From Candidatus Manganitrophus noduliformans (GTDB lineage: Bacteria; Nitrospirota; Nitrospiria; SBBL01; Manganitrophaceae), in NCBI RefSeq assembly GCF_012184425.1, contig NZ_VTOW01000005.1, forward strand, positions 1-64,000: a DNA stretch of 64,000 nucleotides. The letters run 5' to 3'. The notes under the pieces were generated by a model. It worked only from the letters and a program-made list of their open reading frames with translations, did not search any database and was not told the DNA's origin. Position numbers and translations under genes: made by a program. Shown here one piece after another: positions 29,033-37,479 of the stretch (position 1 is the first letter of the stretch; each line of letters begins with the position of its first letter).

Positions 29033-29269
29033 ATGCAGAAGGACAAGAAGAACGAACGCAGACCGTTGACTCCTAGGGAAATAGAAGTCATTCGTTACGT
29101 GGCAGAAGGTTATAAGAATAAAGATATTGCCGAGAAGCTTGGGATCCAAATCAAAACCGTAGAAACCCATCGTACAAATATCAACAACAAACTCGGTTTT
29201 AACCACGTTTCTCAGTTGATTATCTATGCCATCCAAAAAAAATTGATTAAGATAGAGATAGAAGAGTAG
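29033..29269 (+). CDS. stand-alone LuxR/GerE helix-turn-helix protein
   Basis: The 78-residue product is one LuxR/GerE domain (LTPREIEVIRYVAEGYKNKD; then KTVETHRTNINNKLGF) with short charged ends. There is no receiver or sensor domain, so it binds DNA constitutively or works with a partner, as GerE does. It is richer in A and T than its neighbours. Weak ribosome site (AGAGGATG about 15 bases upstream). The stretch 28816-29032 before it holds no gene. Confidence 0.82.
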   Translation: MQKDKKNERRPLTPREIEVIRYVAEGYKNKDIAEKLGIQIKTVETHRTNINNKLGFNHVSQLIIYAIQKKLIKIEIEE

Positions 29270-29460
29270 TTCGAAGTCATCGCTTTATCCCCCGATACCG
29301 AACAGTTCCTTCCTCCGTTTAATCTTAGGTCATTACCGGTTTCAATTCTGTAGAAATTTCTATAGTCTCATTCCGTTTAAAACAGAGACAACTTTAAAAT
29401 TTGCCTTTCTGCGCCGGTTGAGGTATATCCAGACGATTTGACGCTCAGAAGGAGAACCCT

Positions 29461-30141
29461 CTGGATCGGATTTTCACGACGGATCGGATCATTCGGCTTG
29501 TGTCGATCTTTTTTCTATTCTTGTTCGCAGAGGAAAAAGCGGCGGCTGCGGAGGAATGGAACCCTTCCGAATATGGATGGTTCCTTGCGGGAGGGGCGGC
29601 CGGGTTCATCTTACACGAAGGGGCGCACGCCCTGGCGGCCGAGTCGCTCGGTTTTGATGCGCGGCTCGAATCGCGCGGGAAACCGATTCCGTTTGTCGTC
29701 GTCCGATATGACCTCGTCTCGACCAGGGATGAGAACGGAAATATCCGGTATACCGATGAGGCGGGAAGGCCGGTCTCCGACGGAGCGCAGAAGCAGTATG
29801 CGATCGCCTCGGCCGGAATCAACAGCCAGAATATCACCTCCGAACTCATCCTGACGCTGCATCCGAATCTCCGTGGGGAGCGCAGGCCGTTTTTGAAGGG
29901 GGTTCTCGCCTTCGATATTATTGTATCGGCCGGATATGCCCTAATCGGTCGGAAAGACCCCGACGGCGATCTTCGCGGGATGTCGGAGGCGCTTGACGTG
30001 AGCGACAAATGGATGGCGACCCTCATTTTTTTGCCGGCGGCGTTCGATACATACCGATACTTTTATCCGGAGTCCCGGTGGGCCCCCTGGGTGAGTCGGG
30101 GATCGAAAGCCTACCTTTTGGGGCTGGCAATTCGGTGGTAG
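29461..30141 (+). CDS. HExxH-motif membrane protein, possible metalloprotease
   Basis: Started at the CTG at 29461, the product is 226 residues and gains a proper N-terminus: basic RIFTTDRIIR then a hydrophobic signal helix (VSIFFLFLF). GGAG six bases before that CTG is a good ribosome site, whereas the GTG at 29500 has none. After it, residues 48-57 read GFILHEGAHA: a His52-Glu53-x-x-His56 zinc motif inside a hydrophobic helix, as in M50-type proteases. A third metal ligand is not obvious. Several hydrophobic helices follow. Protease function is an inference from the motif only. Confidence 0.6.
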   Translation: MDRIFTTDRIIRLVSIFFLFLFAEEKAAAAEEWNPSEYGWFLAGGAAGFILHEGAHALAAESLGFDARLESRGKPIPFVVVRYDLVSTRDENGNIRYTDEAGRPVSDGAQKQYAIASAGINSQNITSELILTLHPNLRGERRPFLKGVLAFDIIVSAGYALIGRKDPDGDLRGMSEALDVSDKWMATLIFLPAAFDTYRYFYPESRWAPWVSRGSKAYLLGLAIRW

Positions 30142-30207
30142 CGGCCCCGTCCTCGATCCCGCCGGGCCCCTACACACGTCCTTTGAAATGTGTTAAGATC
30201 TCACCCC

Positions 30208-31188
30208 ATGAAACGGAAGTGGCTGAGTTTTCTTTTCTTTCTGATTTCCGGAGCGGGTCTTCTTTTCTTCGGATCGACATCGGGCCAGACGATCGAACCG
30301 AATTTGGCCGACCCCGCCGCGCGTAAGGAGTGCCGCCTCTGCCACAAGGGGCCGGCCCGGCATCAGATCGACGATTCCCGAGACCCCTGGTGCGTGAACT
30401 GCCACCGGCTTCACAACCTGGGCGATATCTTGGGACTGGAGGCCTACTTCCGGCGGGCGGTCCGGGCGATTGAGCCGAAAAAAGGGGAGGAGATCATCGA
30501 ACAGAAGATGGTCTTAATCCCGGCCGGAGAGTTTATCATGGGAGAGGACTTCTTTAAAAAGAATGCAAGCCCCCGGCACAAGGTGCACCTGGACGACTAC
30601 TCTATCGATCTGTACGATGTGACGAACGCGCATTACAAGCGATTTGTCGATGCGACGGGACGATTCCCCCCTTCTCATTGGAATCGCGATCAGTATCCGG
30701 CGGGCAAGGCGAATCATCCGGTGACCTTCGTCAGCTGGTTCGATGCCGACGCCTATTGCAGATGGGTAGGGAAGCGTCTTCCGACGGAGGCCGAATGGGA
30801 GAAGGCGGCGCGGGGCACCGATGGAAGAATGTTTCCGTGGGGAGCGCGGTTCGAGGCCAAGCGGGCGAATGTTCCTCCGGAGGGGATTAAGGATACGACG
30901 CCGGTGAATGCCTTTCCGGAGGGGAGGAGTCCTTATGGACTTTACGACATGTCCGGAAACGTCTTTCAGTGGACCGCCGACTGGTTCCTTCCTTACCCGG
31001 GAAACAAGGTGCCGCATCCGAACTACGGTGAGAAGTTGAGGGTTCTCCGGGGAGGCTCCTTCTTCGACTGCAGCTATTATAACTGCGGCCTCTCCTTCCA
31101 AACTTTCAACCGAATTTCCCTGTCGCCGGCGACCAAGGCGATCTCCGCCGGATTCCGCTGCGCCAAGTCGGAGGCAAAAAATCCGTGA
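30208..31188 (+). CDS. diheme cytochrome fused to formylglycine-generating enzyme domain
   Basis: The 326-residue protein has a signal peptide (residues 1-27), two CxxCH heme c sites (Cys42-Cys45-His46; Cys62-Cys65-His66), and from residue ~100 a full SUMF1/FGE-sulfatase domain (VLIPAGEFIMG, SWFDADAYCRWVGKRLPTEA, GNVFQWTADW). The two active-site cysteines of true FGE are present with the normal spacing (Cys288, Cys293 in GGSFFDCSYYNC). The product would be periplasmic. FGE uses copper and O2 to oxidise a substrate Cys to formylglycine; a heme electron link is not normal for it. Confidence 0.85.
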   Translation: MKRKWLSFLFFLISGAGLLFFGSTSGQTIEPNLADPAARKECRLCHKGPARHQIDDSRDPWCVNCHRLHNLGDILGLEAYFRRAVRAIEPKKGEEIIEQKMVLIPAGEFIMGEDFFKKNASPRHKVHLDDYSIDLYDVTNAHYKRFVDATGRFPPSHWNRDQYPAGKANHPVTFVSWFDADAYCRWVGKRLPTEAEWEKAARGTDGRMFPWGARFEAKRANVPPEGIKDTTPVNAFPEGRSPYGLYDMSGNVFQWTADWFLPYPGNKVPHPNYGEKLRVLRGGSFFDCSYYNCGLSFQTFNRISLSPATKAISAGFRCAKSEAKNP

Positions 31189-31254
31189 GGCATGAAAGGC
31201 GAGGCGTAAGGGGTAAACTAATGCTACCCGCCTCCCGTCATTTCAGGTTTTAGA

Positions 31255-31731
31255 ATGGTCCGGAGGGGAATCGGTCTTGTTGCGCTTTTCTATCTCGCCA
31301 CGGCGCTGATCTGTTTTGTCCCGTATTTTCAATTCGACCATCCGCTCTTGATTGCAACCGGTCTCATCTATGCCGTTCCTTCATTCGTTATCGCGGGAGG
31401 GGTGGCGTTGAGACGGGCGTGGGGCCGGAAGCTGGCGATGATCCTCTCGCCGCTGCTCATCTTGGTTGTTCTTCCCTTGATGTTTAAAAAGCAGCCGACC
31501 TTTGTTTTTTCGTTTCCCTTCCGGATCGCAGTCACCTATCCCCCCTCTTCGGCCGTTTCTTTCAAATGGTTTTTCGGCCTTCTGCTGATGGGGCATCTTG
31601 TCTCGATGTTTTATCTTTTGGGGGGAAGGGTGAAGGAAGAATTTCAACAGAAAAGTGCCGGGGAAGAAGATCCAAAAGAGAGGGATCAAACGCTCGATCC
31701 GAATGCAGGGGAAGAGGGGAACGGCGACTAG
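31255..31731 (+). CDS. four-helix membrane protein, unknown
   Basis: The 158-residue protein has hydrophobic segments at about residues 7-27, 32-52, 62-78 and 104-124 and a polar acidic tail. I do not recognise a family. The ribosome site before the ATG at 31255 is weak (AGGTTTTAGA). Its stop overlaps the end of the convergent DsrE gene by four bases, so the two genes are packed tightly tail to tail. Confidence 0.6.
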   Translation: MVRRGIGLVALFYLATALICFVPYFQFDHPLLIATGLIYAVPSFVIAGGVALRRAWGRKLAMILSPLLILVVLPLMFKKQPTFVFSFPFRIAVTYPPSSAVSFKWFFGLLLMGHLVSMFYLLGGRVKEEFQQKSAGEEDPKERDQTLDPNAGEEGNGD

Positions 31732-32141
31732 AAGCTAAGGATCATGTCGGCATCGTCCATCTCTTCCAAGAGGAAGGAGGTTAGGCCGCGCGGCTCGTCG
31801 ATTTCCGGAATCAGCGCTTCTTGCGTCAGACCGGCGAGCGCCATGGAGGAGGTGCAGGTATAGAGCTTCACATCGCCCTGTGATTTGACATCCTGAATCA
31901 CTTTCTGAAGGTCGACCATTCCGGTCGCTTCATAGTTTTTCTTTAACTCATTTTCGACCCCGCGGTAGACCTCCGAAAGGTTCAGCTCGGAGATTTTTTT
32001 CCGGGAGAGTTTATAGACCGCCTCGTCCCGGAAGAAGATACGAACAGACATCTCGCAGACGGCGGCGGCCATCACCATTGTAAAAACGGTCACAAAGTTA
32101 TTGTGCGTCCCCCGGGTGACGATGATCGCCATCTTCTTCAC
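31728..32141 (-). CDS. DsrE2-type protein (sulfur-relay family), fifth gene
   Basis: The 137-residue protein reads like DsrE2 (PF13686-type): MKKMAIIVTRGTHNNF start, Cys29 in the AAAVCE helix, and Cys96 in VKLYTCTSSMALAGL, the site where family members carry a sulfur-binding Cys. A GTG at 32141 is the likely start; the ATG at 32132 is also possible. The gene ends the minus-strand DsrE/TusA cluster and follows the TusA-like gene by about 15 bases. Membrane-associated members of this group shuttle sulfane sulfur. Confidence 0.78.
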   Translation of the reverse strand: MKKMAIIVTRGTHNNFVTVFTMVMAAAVCEMSVRIFFRDEAVYKLSRKKISELNLSEVYRGVENELKKNYEATGMVDLQKVIQDVKSQGDVKLYTCTSSMALAGLTQEALIPEIDEPRGLTSFLLEEMDDADMILSF

Positions 32142-32155
32142 TTGTTCACTCGCTC

Positions 32156-32428
32156 TTAAACATTTTTAGGAGGCTGAACACTGGTTAGCCCGCCCTTCTC
32201 GATGAATATCTTCACAAGCCCGTCGACATCTTCGATCTTCACGATCGGATGTTTGAACTTATTCGTCCAGGCGGTGATTTCCCGCTGTTGGAACCGGTTT
32301 CCGTGGACTTCCAGGATCTCTCCTTTTTCCATCGGTGCCAGGGTCGTCCGGATGACGCCGAGGCTGCGGCAGTCGATCGGGTTGAAGTACTCCGTGACGT
32401 TTAAAACTTTTGTGACGTTCAGACTCAG
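32156..32428 (-). CDS. TusA-like sulfur carrier protein, CTG start
   Basis: The 90-residue product folds like TusA/SirA: VTEYFNPIDCRSLGVIRT, then PMEKGEILEVHGNRFQQREI and a final VKIEDVDGLVKIFIEKGG. The sulfur-binding CPxP motif of TusA (LxCPxP) reads LGVIR here, so the catalytic Cys and Pro are missing, although Cys20 lies in the normal DCR position nearby. Start is a CTG at 32428 with GGAG seven bases upstream; there is no ATG, GTG or TTG before residue 33, which hides the gene. It sits 27 bases after the DsrE-type gene at 32456 and belongs to the cluster. Confidence 0.65.
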   Translation of the reverse strand: MSLNVTKVLNVTEYFNPIDCRSLGVIRTTLAPMEKGEILEVHGNRFQQREITAWTNKFKHPIVKIEDVDGLVKIFIEKGGLTSVQPPKNV

Positions 32429-32455
32429 AAAATTGCTCCGTGAAGTCCGGTCGGT

Positions 32456-32842
32456 TTACCAGACCATGACACTGTCGTGCTCTTCCAATAAACGGATCGA
32501 ATCATCCTCGCTGATGATTTCGACCCCCTGAACCATATCCTCTTTATTGATTCCGCGTATTTTCATGTCTTCCGCCACCGCGCGGACCTTGGCGCCGTGC
32601 TCGATCATGAAGGTCATCACCTTTTCAGGAGAGGTTTCATGGAGCATGATGTCCTGGCCGGCGATCTTGGCGTTGACCTGCTGATTTTTGATGCCGTAGG
32701 TCACGGCCGAATCGCGCAGGAGGACGTTGACCTCCACCGGGGTGTCGGAAACGCCGAGGGCGGTGGCGAAGACATGCGGATCGACCGGCTCAAAACTAAG
32801 ATAGATCGGTTTTTCGAAAATAACCAGCACCTTGTTTGCCAT
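32456..32842 (-). CDS. DsrF/TusC-like protein, third gene of sulfur cluster
   Basis: The 128-residue protein starts MANKVLVIFEKPIYLSFEPV and has the DsrE-superfamily fold (HVFATALGVSDTPVEVNVLL; VRAVAEDMKIRGIN), but no cysteine at all. Cys-free DsrF/TusC-like subunits occur as structural partners in TusBCD or DsrEFH complexes. It follows the 148-residue DsrE-type gene by 13 bases. Confidence 0.75.
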   Translation of the reverse strand: MANKVLVIFEKPIYLSFEPVDPHVFATALGVSDTPVEVNVLLRDSAVTYGIKNQQVNAKIAGQDIMLHETSPEKVMTFMIEHGAKVRAVAEDMKIRGINKEDMVQGVEIISEDDSIRLLEEHDSVMVW

Positions 32843-32855
32843 CTTTTTATCTCCG

Positions 32856-33302
32856 TTATCGGTAGGTGGGAATGCAGATCACCCGGTCGGCCGCCTTGAT
32901 GAATTTCCAGAGATCACCGAGGGTCCCGACGATCGATCCCCCCATCTGGTGTTTCTCGACCCCCCGCTCTTGCACGCAGAGAATGCAGGAAACCCAGTCT
33001 AGCTTGGCGCCGTGAAGGCCGGCGCGGATCAACTGATCGATGAATCGGCCGACGTTCGGGTGTTTCTCGCCCAAGACTTTCTGCAGCGAACCAGGCTCGT
33101 TGTGATCGATTTGATCTTTGTTGGTCAGGGTGACCGCTTCCTCGAAGGCCCAGACGTTCACATCAACCCCCCTCTGGAGCAGTTTCTCGACCAGCCGGAG
33201 AACGGTGGTCGGCGCCTCGCGTTGGTAGGAGCCGGTCGCCAGGACGATCGCAACCCTTTTTACTTTTGCCGGTGCCGCAGTCGGTGCGGTTGCAGTAGCC
33301 AT
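32856..33302 (-). CDS. DsrE/TusD-like protein, second gene of sulfur cluster
   Basis: The 148-residue protein has the DsrE fold with Cys106 and Cys109 (LDWVSCILCVQERGV); the Cys before the VQERG helix corresponds to the sulfur-carrying Cys78 position of TusD. A Pro/Ala-rich N-terminal tail precedes the strand. GGAGG lies eight bases before the start. It is 31 bases after the first gene of the cluster. Such proteins accept persulfide sulfur and pass it to TusE or to a sulfite-reductase partner. Confidence 0.78.
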   Translation of the reverse strand: MATATAPTAAPAKVKRVAIVLATGSYQREAPTTVLRLVEKLLQRGVDVNVWAFEEAVTLTNKDQIDHNEPGSLQKVLGEKHPNVGRFIDQLIRAGLHGAKLDWVSCILCVQERGVEKHQMGGSIVGTLGDLWKFIKAADRVICIPTYR

Positions 33303-33333
33303 TGTTTCCTCCTAAAGTTTTGAAGAATTCGTT

Positions 33334-33660
33334 TTAATACCAAATGACCTTATCCGATCCCTCCGTGATCAGGTCCGCCAACTGATCAACGTTCGACTGT
33401 GTCACTCCATCGGCAAGCTGTGCGACGCCGCGGGCCTTGCACGAGATATCGTCGACCATGACTTTGGCGCCTCGCTTCGAGAGGTCGGTCAGATTCTTTC
33501 CGATATCCCCCCCCTTTCGGGCGGCGATGACGCCGTTTTCGATCAGAAAAAGGGTCACCTCATTTCCATCCTCTTTTAATTTGGAGGCCACCTTCTGGAT
33601 ATAGCGGCCGTTCGTATATTCCGTCAAATCGCGGCTATCGACGATGAGATAACGAGCCAT
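33334..33660 (-). CDS. small DsrE-family protein, first gene of sulfur cluster
   Basis: The 108-residue protein has the DsrE-like fold and Cys74 in MVDDISCKARGV, where family members carry the sulfur Cys. It starts at the ATG at 33660, supported by GGAGGAG eight bases upstream; the frame extends to 33879 without a ribosome site. It is the first gene of the five-gene DsrE-DsrE-DsrF-TusA-DsrE2 set, transcribed away from the HDOD gene. Confidence 0.78.
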   Translation of the reverse strand: MARYLIVDSRDLTEYTNGRYIQKVASKLKEDGNEVTLFLIENGVIAARKGGDIGKNLTDLSKRGAKVMVDDISCKARGVAQLADGVTQSNVDQLADLITEGSDKVIWY

Positions 33661-34024
33661 GTTCTCTCCTCCTAACTCTGTATGAACGACACTTTTCCGA
33701 TTTGAGCTTGCGAACTTCCGGACGTGATAAAAAACGCGAATGCATCCATTCAATAAAATGTAAGGACGCTGGAAGAATATTCCGATAGGCTTTTGACTAT
33801 AACGAAGGGTTTCCGGGCTTGTCAAGGCCTTTATCGGGTTGATCCTCAGGCGATTGGAACCTTTGTCCGTAAGTTTCAAAGATGACGGGAAAGTTCACGG
33901 CAATTCGGTATGCTATACTTTTACTCGGAAGTTGTCCTCTGCAGTTTATTTCGTAAGTCAAAAGGAGCGGTGAGCGGCTGAAATGGATCAAAGTGACCGG
34001 CCCCCTCTCGAATCAGGAGAGTCG

Positions 34025-35119
34025 ATGAATACGGAGCAGCCCCCACAGGCAATCATTGTCTGTCCCCACTGCCAAAAAGAGATCGAACTCCGGGTCGATA
34101 AAAAACCGGATGCTCCTTCCGCCGTAGGAAACCGTTCGGACGACCAGCGAGACGAAGAGACGGCCCCCGGAAAATCGGGGCTCACCGTGAAGCAGGCGAT
34201 CGAGGAGCTGATCGAGAAGCGCCCGATCGGGGGTGAAGGCAAACCGCCTGCGGCCGCCCAAGACGCAAAGCGGGGAGAGGAGATTCTCAGGGCCCTCGTT
34301 GCTAAAAAAATGAGCGACAGCAATTTTCAGGTTCCGCCGATGCCCCATGTGGCCGAGCGCATCCTGATGATGGGACATAATGCCGGCTCGATGGATCTTG
34401 CCAAGATCATCGCCAATGATCAAGCCATTACATCGAATATTATGCGGATTGCCAATTCGACTTTTTACGGAGGGGTCTACAAGTTTGAAACCCTGCCCAA
34501 CGCGATCACGCGGATCGGGCTCGATCAGGTCCGAATTTTGGTGCTCGGATTTTCGATGCTCTCAAAGGAGTTCGCCGGCGGGATTTATCGCGAAGAGTGC
34601 CGCCGGCTCAATCAACATGCGGTCGCCTGCGCCTACCTTGCGGCGCTTCTCGCGGAGATCACCGGAGTGAAAGAGAAGGAGGATGCCTTCTTGGGGGGGT
34701 TGTTGCACGATATCGGACGACTGGTGATCTACACGGCGCTGGAAGGGGAGGCCCAAATTCAGAAAAAACGGTCGTGGGTGGACCGTGATTGGAGCGAGGA
34801 CGACCTGAAGGTTGTTCTCGCCGAATATCATGGGAACGCGGGCGGTTTCGTTGCAACTGCATGGAAGCTTCAATCTTGGCTGAAGGAAATAATTCGCCAT
34901 CATCACACCTTCAGACAGGCCGCCGAGCGGCCGCGGCTGGTCGCTTTGGTCGCGCTCGCCGACCGGTACTGTCATCGGTTCGGTTTGGGCTGTCCCGAAG
35001 AAGAAATCGATGTTTTTGCGGACGGTCTGGGAGAGGCGGCGCGCTTCTCCAGAGAACGCGAGACGCTTCTCCTGGAACGTCTCGATAAGATCAAAGATCT
35101 CTTAAAGCAACTCTCTTGA
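34025..35119 (+). CDS. HDOD-domain protein with N-terminal CxxC
   Basis: Residues ~100-330 form an HDOD domain (VPPMPHVAERILMMGHNAGS, TFYGGVYKFETLPNAITRIG, GGLLHDIGRLVIYTAL), a non-enzymatic relative of HD phosphohydrolases that acts in signalling, often with flagellar or c-di-GMP genes. The N-terminal part has IIVCPHCQKE, half of a zinc ribbon. The start at 34025 has CAGGAG seven bases before it; the earlier ATG at 33983 has only a distant GGAG. Placed beside the flagellar genes, it is likely linked to motility control. Confidence 0.88.
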   Translation: MNTEQPPQAIIVCPHCQKEIELRVDKKPDAPSAVGNRSDDQRDEETAPGKSGLTVKQAIEELIEKRPIGGEGKPPAAAQDAKRGEEILRALVAKKMSDSNFQVPPMPHVAERILMMGHNAGSMDLAKIIANDQAITSNIMRIANSTFYGGVYKFETLPNAITRIGLDQVRILVLGFSMLSKEFAGGIYREECRRLNQHAVACAYLAALLAEITGVKEKEDAFLGGLLHDIGRLVIYTALEGEAQIQKKRSWVDRDWSEDDLKVVLAEYHGNAGGFVATAWKLQSWLKEIIRHHHTFRQAAERPRLVALVALADRYCHRFGLGCPEEEIDVFADGLGEAARFSRERETLLLERLDKIKDLLKQLS

Positions 35120-35139
35120 TCGTTTCGGTGTTAAAGAGG

Positions 35140-35673
35140 TTATCGGCGGGGCCTTGCCAGTTTTTCCGTCAGCTTGGCCGCCTTGACCGGGCTTAAGTTG
35201 GTCAAGATTTGAGCGGCGCTCTTTTCCTTAATCTTTCCCAAAAGGGTCAGCGCAAGCGATTCATCCATTTTTTCGATCCGCGCGGCCGCCTCTTCCGGCG
35301 GCATCACCGCATACATCTTTGCGAGCCGTCCGAGCTGTTCATCTTCGGTCAGTTTCCGTTTCTTCTCTTTTTCTTCCAATGCCTCTCGGATTTCGGAGTA
35401 TTTTTTAAGCATCTGACCGACCTCTTGCTCCATCAGCCGAAGCCGTTCTTCTTTTTGATCGAGCGCTCGAGATCTTTTTTCGAGCTCGTTCTTTCTTTGC
35501 TCGATCGCCTCGATCATCGCGGCCGGGGCGGACAAATCGGGGAGAGGGGAGGGAGGAGGGGTGTCGGTGATCATTTCCCCCGCCTTCACCGGCTCTGTTT
35601 GGGCAGAGAGGGGAGAGATCGCTGGAAAAAAGAAGAAGAGAGCGAGCAGGAGGGCCTTTTGCGGAGAGATCAT
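35140..35673 (-). CDS. MotE-like flagellar chaperone
   Basis: The 177-residue protein has a signal/anchor (residues 5-24), a coiled coil (about 55-115) and a C-terminal MgtE-N-like part (YAVMPPEEAAARIEKM, KEKSAAQILTNLSP). This is the layout of MotE, which stabilises the flagellar motor protein MotC or similar periplasmic factors. It overlaps fliJ by four bases, so it is the last gene of the fliF-fliJ operon. Confidence 0.82.
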   Translation of the reverse strand: MISPQKALLLALFFFFPAISPLSAQTEPVKAGEMITDTPPPSPLPDLSAPAAMIEAIEQRKNELEKRSRALDQKEERLRLMEQEVGQMLKKYSEIREALEEKEKKRKLTEDEQLGRLAKMYAVMPPEEAAARIEKMDESLALTLLGKIKEKSAAQILTNLSPVKAAKLTEKLARPRR

Positions 35674-36113
35674 GGCGACTCCCGCTTCGGACGTCCGGCC
35701 AATTCATCGAGAAGATTCCGTTCTTTTTTCTCGAGCTCTTTTAAATAGAGACCTTTTCTTTTTTCCTCTATTTTTTCCACCACTTTTTTCTCGCGGGTTG
35801 CTTCAAGCAGGTCCTCCCGTTTTTTCTCGCATCGATCGGCGAGATGCCGGAGGGCTTTCCGCCGCTCCTCCAGCCGATCGTACTGATGCTTGATGAGGCG
35901 ATAATAAAGATCGAGCTCGCCGGGAGCGATCCCCTTTACCTGCTGCTCTGCCAGATCTTTCAGAGCCGATTCCAATTCACTGTGAAGGCGATGGAGCTGA
36001 TCTTGCGCCGTGTCGAGGTCGTGTTTCATTTCAATGAACTCTTCTTGAACCTCTCCCTCGCGACGCTTCCGTTGTCGAAGCACGGCGTCTAATTTTGATT
36101 GGTATCGGGGCAT
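35670..36113 (-). CDS. fliJ: flagellar export chaperone FliJ
   Basis: The 147-residue all-helical coiled-coil protein starts MPRYQSKLDAVLRQRKRREG and has the FliJ pattern of polar heptads, Lys/Glu/Arg-rich to the end. It fits inside the FliI ATPase ring. It follows fliI by 49 bases and overlaps the motE-like gene. Confidence 0.88.
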   Translation of the reverse strand: MPRYQSKLDAVLRQRKRREGEVQEEFIEMKHDLDTAQDQLHRLHSELESALKDLAEQQVKGIAPGELDLYYRLIKHQYDRLEERRKALRHLADRCEKKREDLLEATREKKVVEKIEEKRKGLYLKELEKKERNLLDELAGRPKRESP

Positions 36114-36162
36114 GGCTCCTCTTTAAGTAACATGACGGGGGCGACCCTTCTCACTTCTTCCT

Positions 36163-37479
36163 TCACTCTCTGACGACTTTCCGCAGCGCCTGAAGGCTTT
36201 CCTGGAAATCGACCTTTTCATTGATTCGTTGACGAAGATACGCTTGGATCCGATCCCATCGGGCCAGCGCCTGATCGACTTTCGGATTGCTTCCCGGTTT
36301 ATAGGCGCCGATGTTGATGAGATCTTCTACCTTTTTGTAATTCGCCATCAGATCGGAGAAACTCCGCGCCAGCTCCAGATGATCCGGATTGATCAAATCG
36401 ATCATCACGCGGCTGGTGCTGTTGAGAAGATCGATCGCCGGGTATTGGTTCTGCGCCGCCAGTTCGCGCGAGAGAACGATGTGCCCGTCCAGAATCGAGC
36501 GGACGGCGTCGGGGATCGGATCGTTCAGGTCGTCTCCTTCGACCAGGACGGTGAAGAGACCGGTGATCGTTCCGGCGCCGGAACCGGTGCCGGCCCGTTC
36601 AAGAAATTTCGGGAGGAGGGCGAAAACGGAGGGGGTATACCCCTTTGTCGTCGGCGGCTCCCCGATGGCGAGACCGATTTCCCGCTGCGCGTGGGCGAGG
36701 CGGGTGAGCGAATCCATCATCAAGAGGACCTGACCCCCCCGGTTTCGAAAATATTCGGCGATTGTCATTGAAAGGAACGCCCCCCGGCGGCGGACGAGCG
36801 GGGGTTGGTCGGAGGTGGCGACCACGACGACCGAGCGGCGAAGCCCCTCTTCTCCAAGGTCTTTCTCGATGAACTCTTTGACCTCCCGGCTGCGCTCGCC
36901 GATCAATGCAATGACGTTCACGTCGGCGGCGGTGAATCGGGCGATCATTCCCATCAGGACACTCTTTCCGACGCCGCTGCCGGCGAAGATCCCCATCCGC
37001 TGCCCGCTCCCGCAGGTAAGCAGTCCGTTGATGGCTCGGATTCCGAGATCCAGCGGACGGGTAATCCGTCGCCGTTCGAGGGGGTTGGGCGGGGAGAGGT
37101 AAAGCGGGTGCGTTTCGCTCTCTTTCAGGGGGCCTTTCCCATCGATGGGGTTCCCAAGGCCGTCGATGACCCTTCCCAACAGACTTTCCCCGACCGCCGC
37201 GGTCGCTTGATGCCCGCGGCTGACGATGGAGCTTCCCGGACCGATCCCGGCGAGCTCTCCGAGGGGCATCAGTAAAACCTTGTTCTCGCGAAAGCCGACC
37301 ACCTCCGCCAGGAGCCGCGTTCCGATCCCGAGGGAGGAGATCTCGCACACTTCGCCGATGGCGGAGATCGAGGCATGCCCTTCGAGAACCAGACCGATCG
37401 CCTGAGAAACCCGTCCATAGGGAGGGGCCGGATCGATTCCTTCGAGTTGGTCGAGGTATTTTGCCGTCGTCGGTTTCAT
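36163..37479 (-). CDS. fliI: flagellum-specific ATPase FliI
   Basis: The 438-residue F1-beta-like ATPase has Walker A GSGVGKS (167-173), ALIGERSREV, Walker B LLMMDSLTRLAHAQ and the family tail PGSNPKVDQALARWD. It powers export with FliH and FliJ. Its start overlaps the stop of fliH by four bases. Confidence 0.97.
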   Translation of the reverse strand: MKPTTAKYLDQLEGIDPAPPYGRVSQAIGLVLEGHASISAIGEVCEISSLGIGTRLLAEVVGFRENKVLLMPLGELAGIGPGSSIVSRGHQATAAVGESLLGRVIDGLGNPIDGKGPLKESETHPLYLSPPNPLERRRITRPLDLGIRAINGLLTCGSGQRMGIFAGSGVGKSVLMGMIARFTAADVNVIALIGERSREVKEFIEKDLGEEGLRRSVVVVATSDQPPLVRRRGAFLSMTIAEYFRNRGGQVLLMMDSLTRLAHAQREIGLAIGEPPTTKGYTPSVFALLPKFLERAGTGSGAGTITGLFTVLVEGDDLNDPIPDAVRSILDGHIVLSRELAAQNQYPAIDLLNSTSRVMIDLINPDHLELARSFSDLMANYKKVEDLINIGAYKPGSNPKVDQALARWDRIQAYLRQRINEKVDFQESLQALRKVVRE

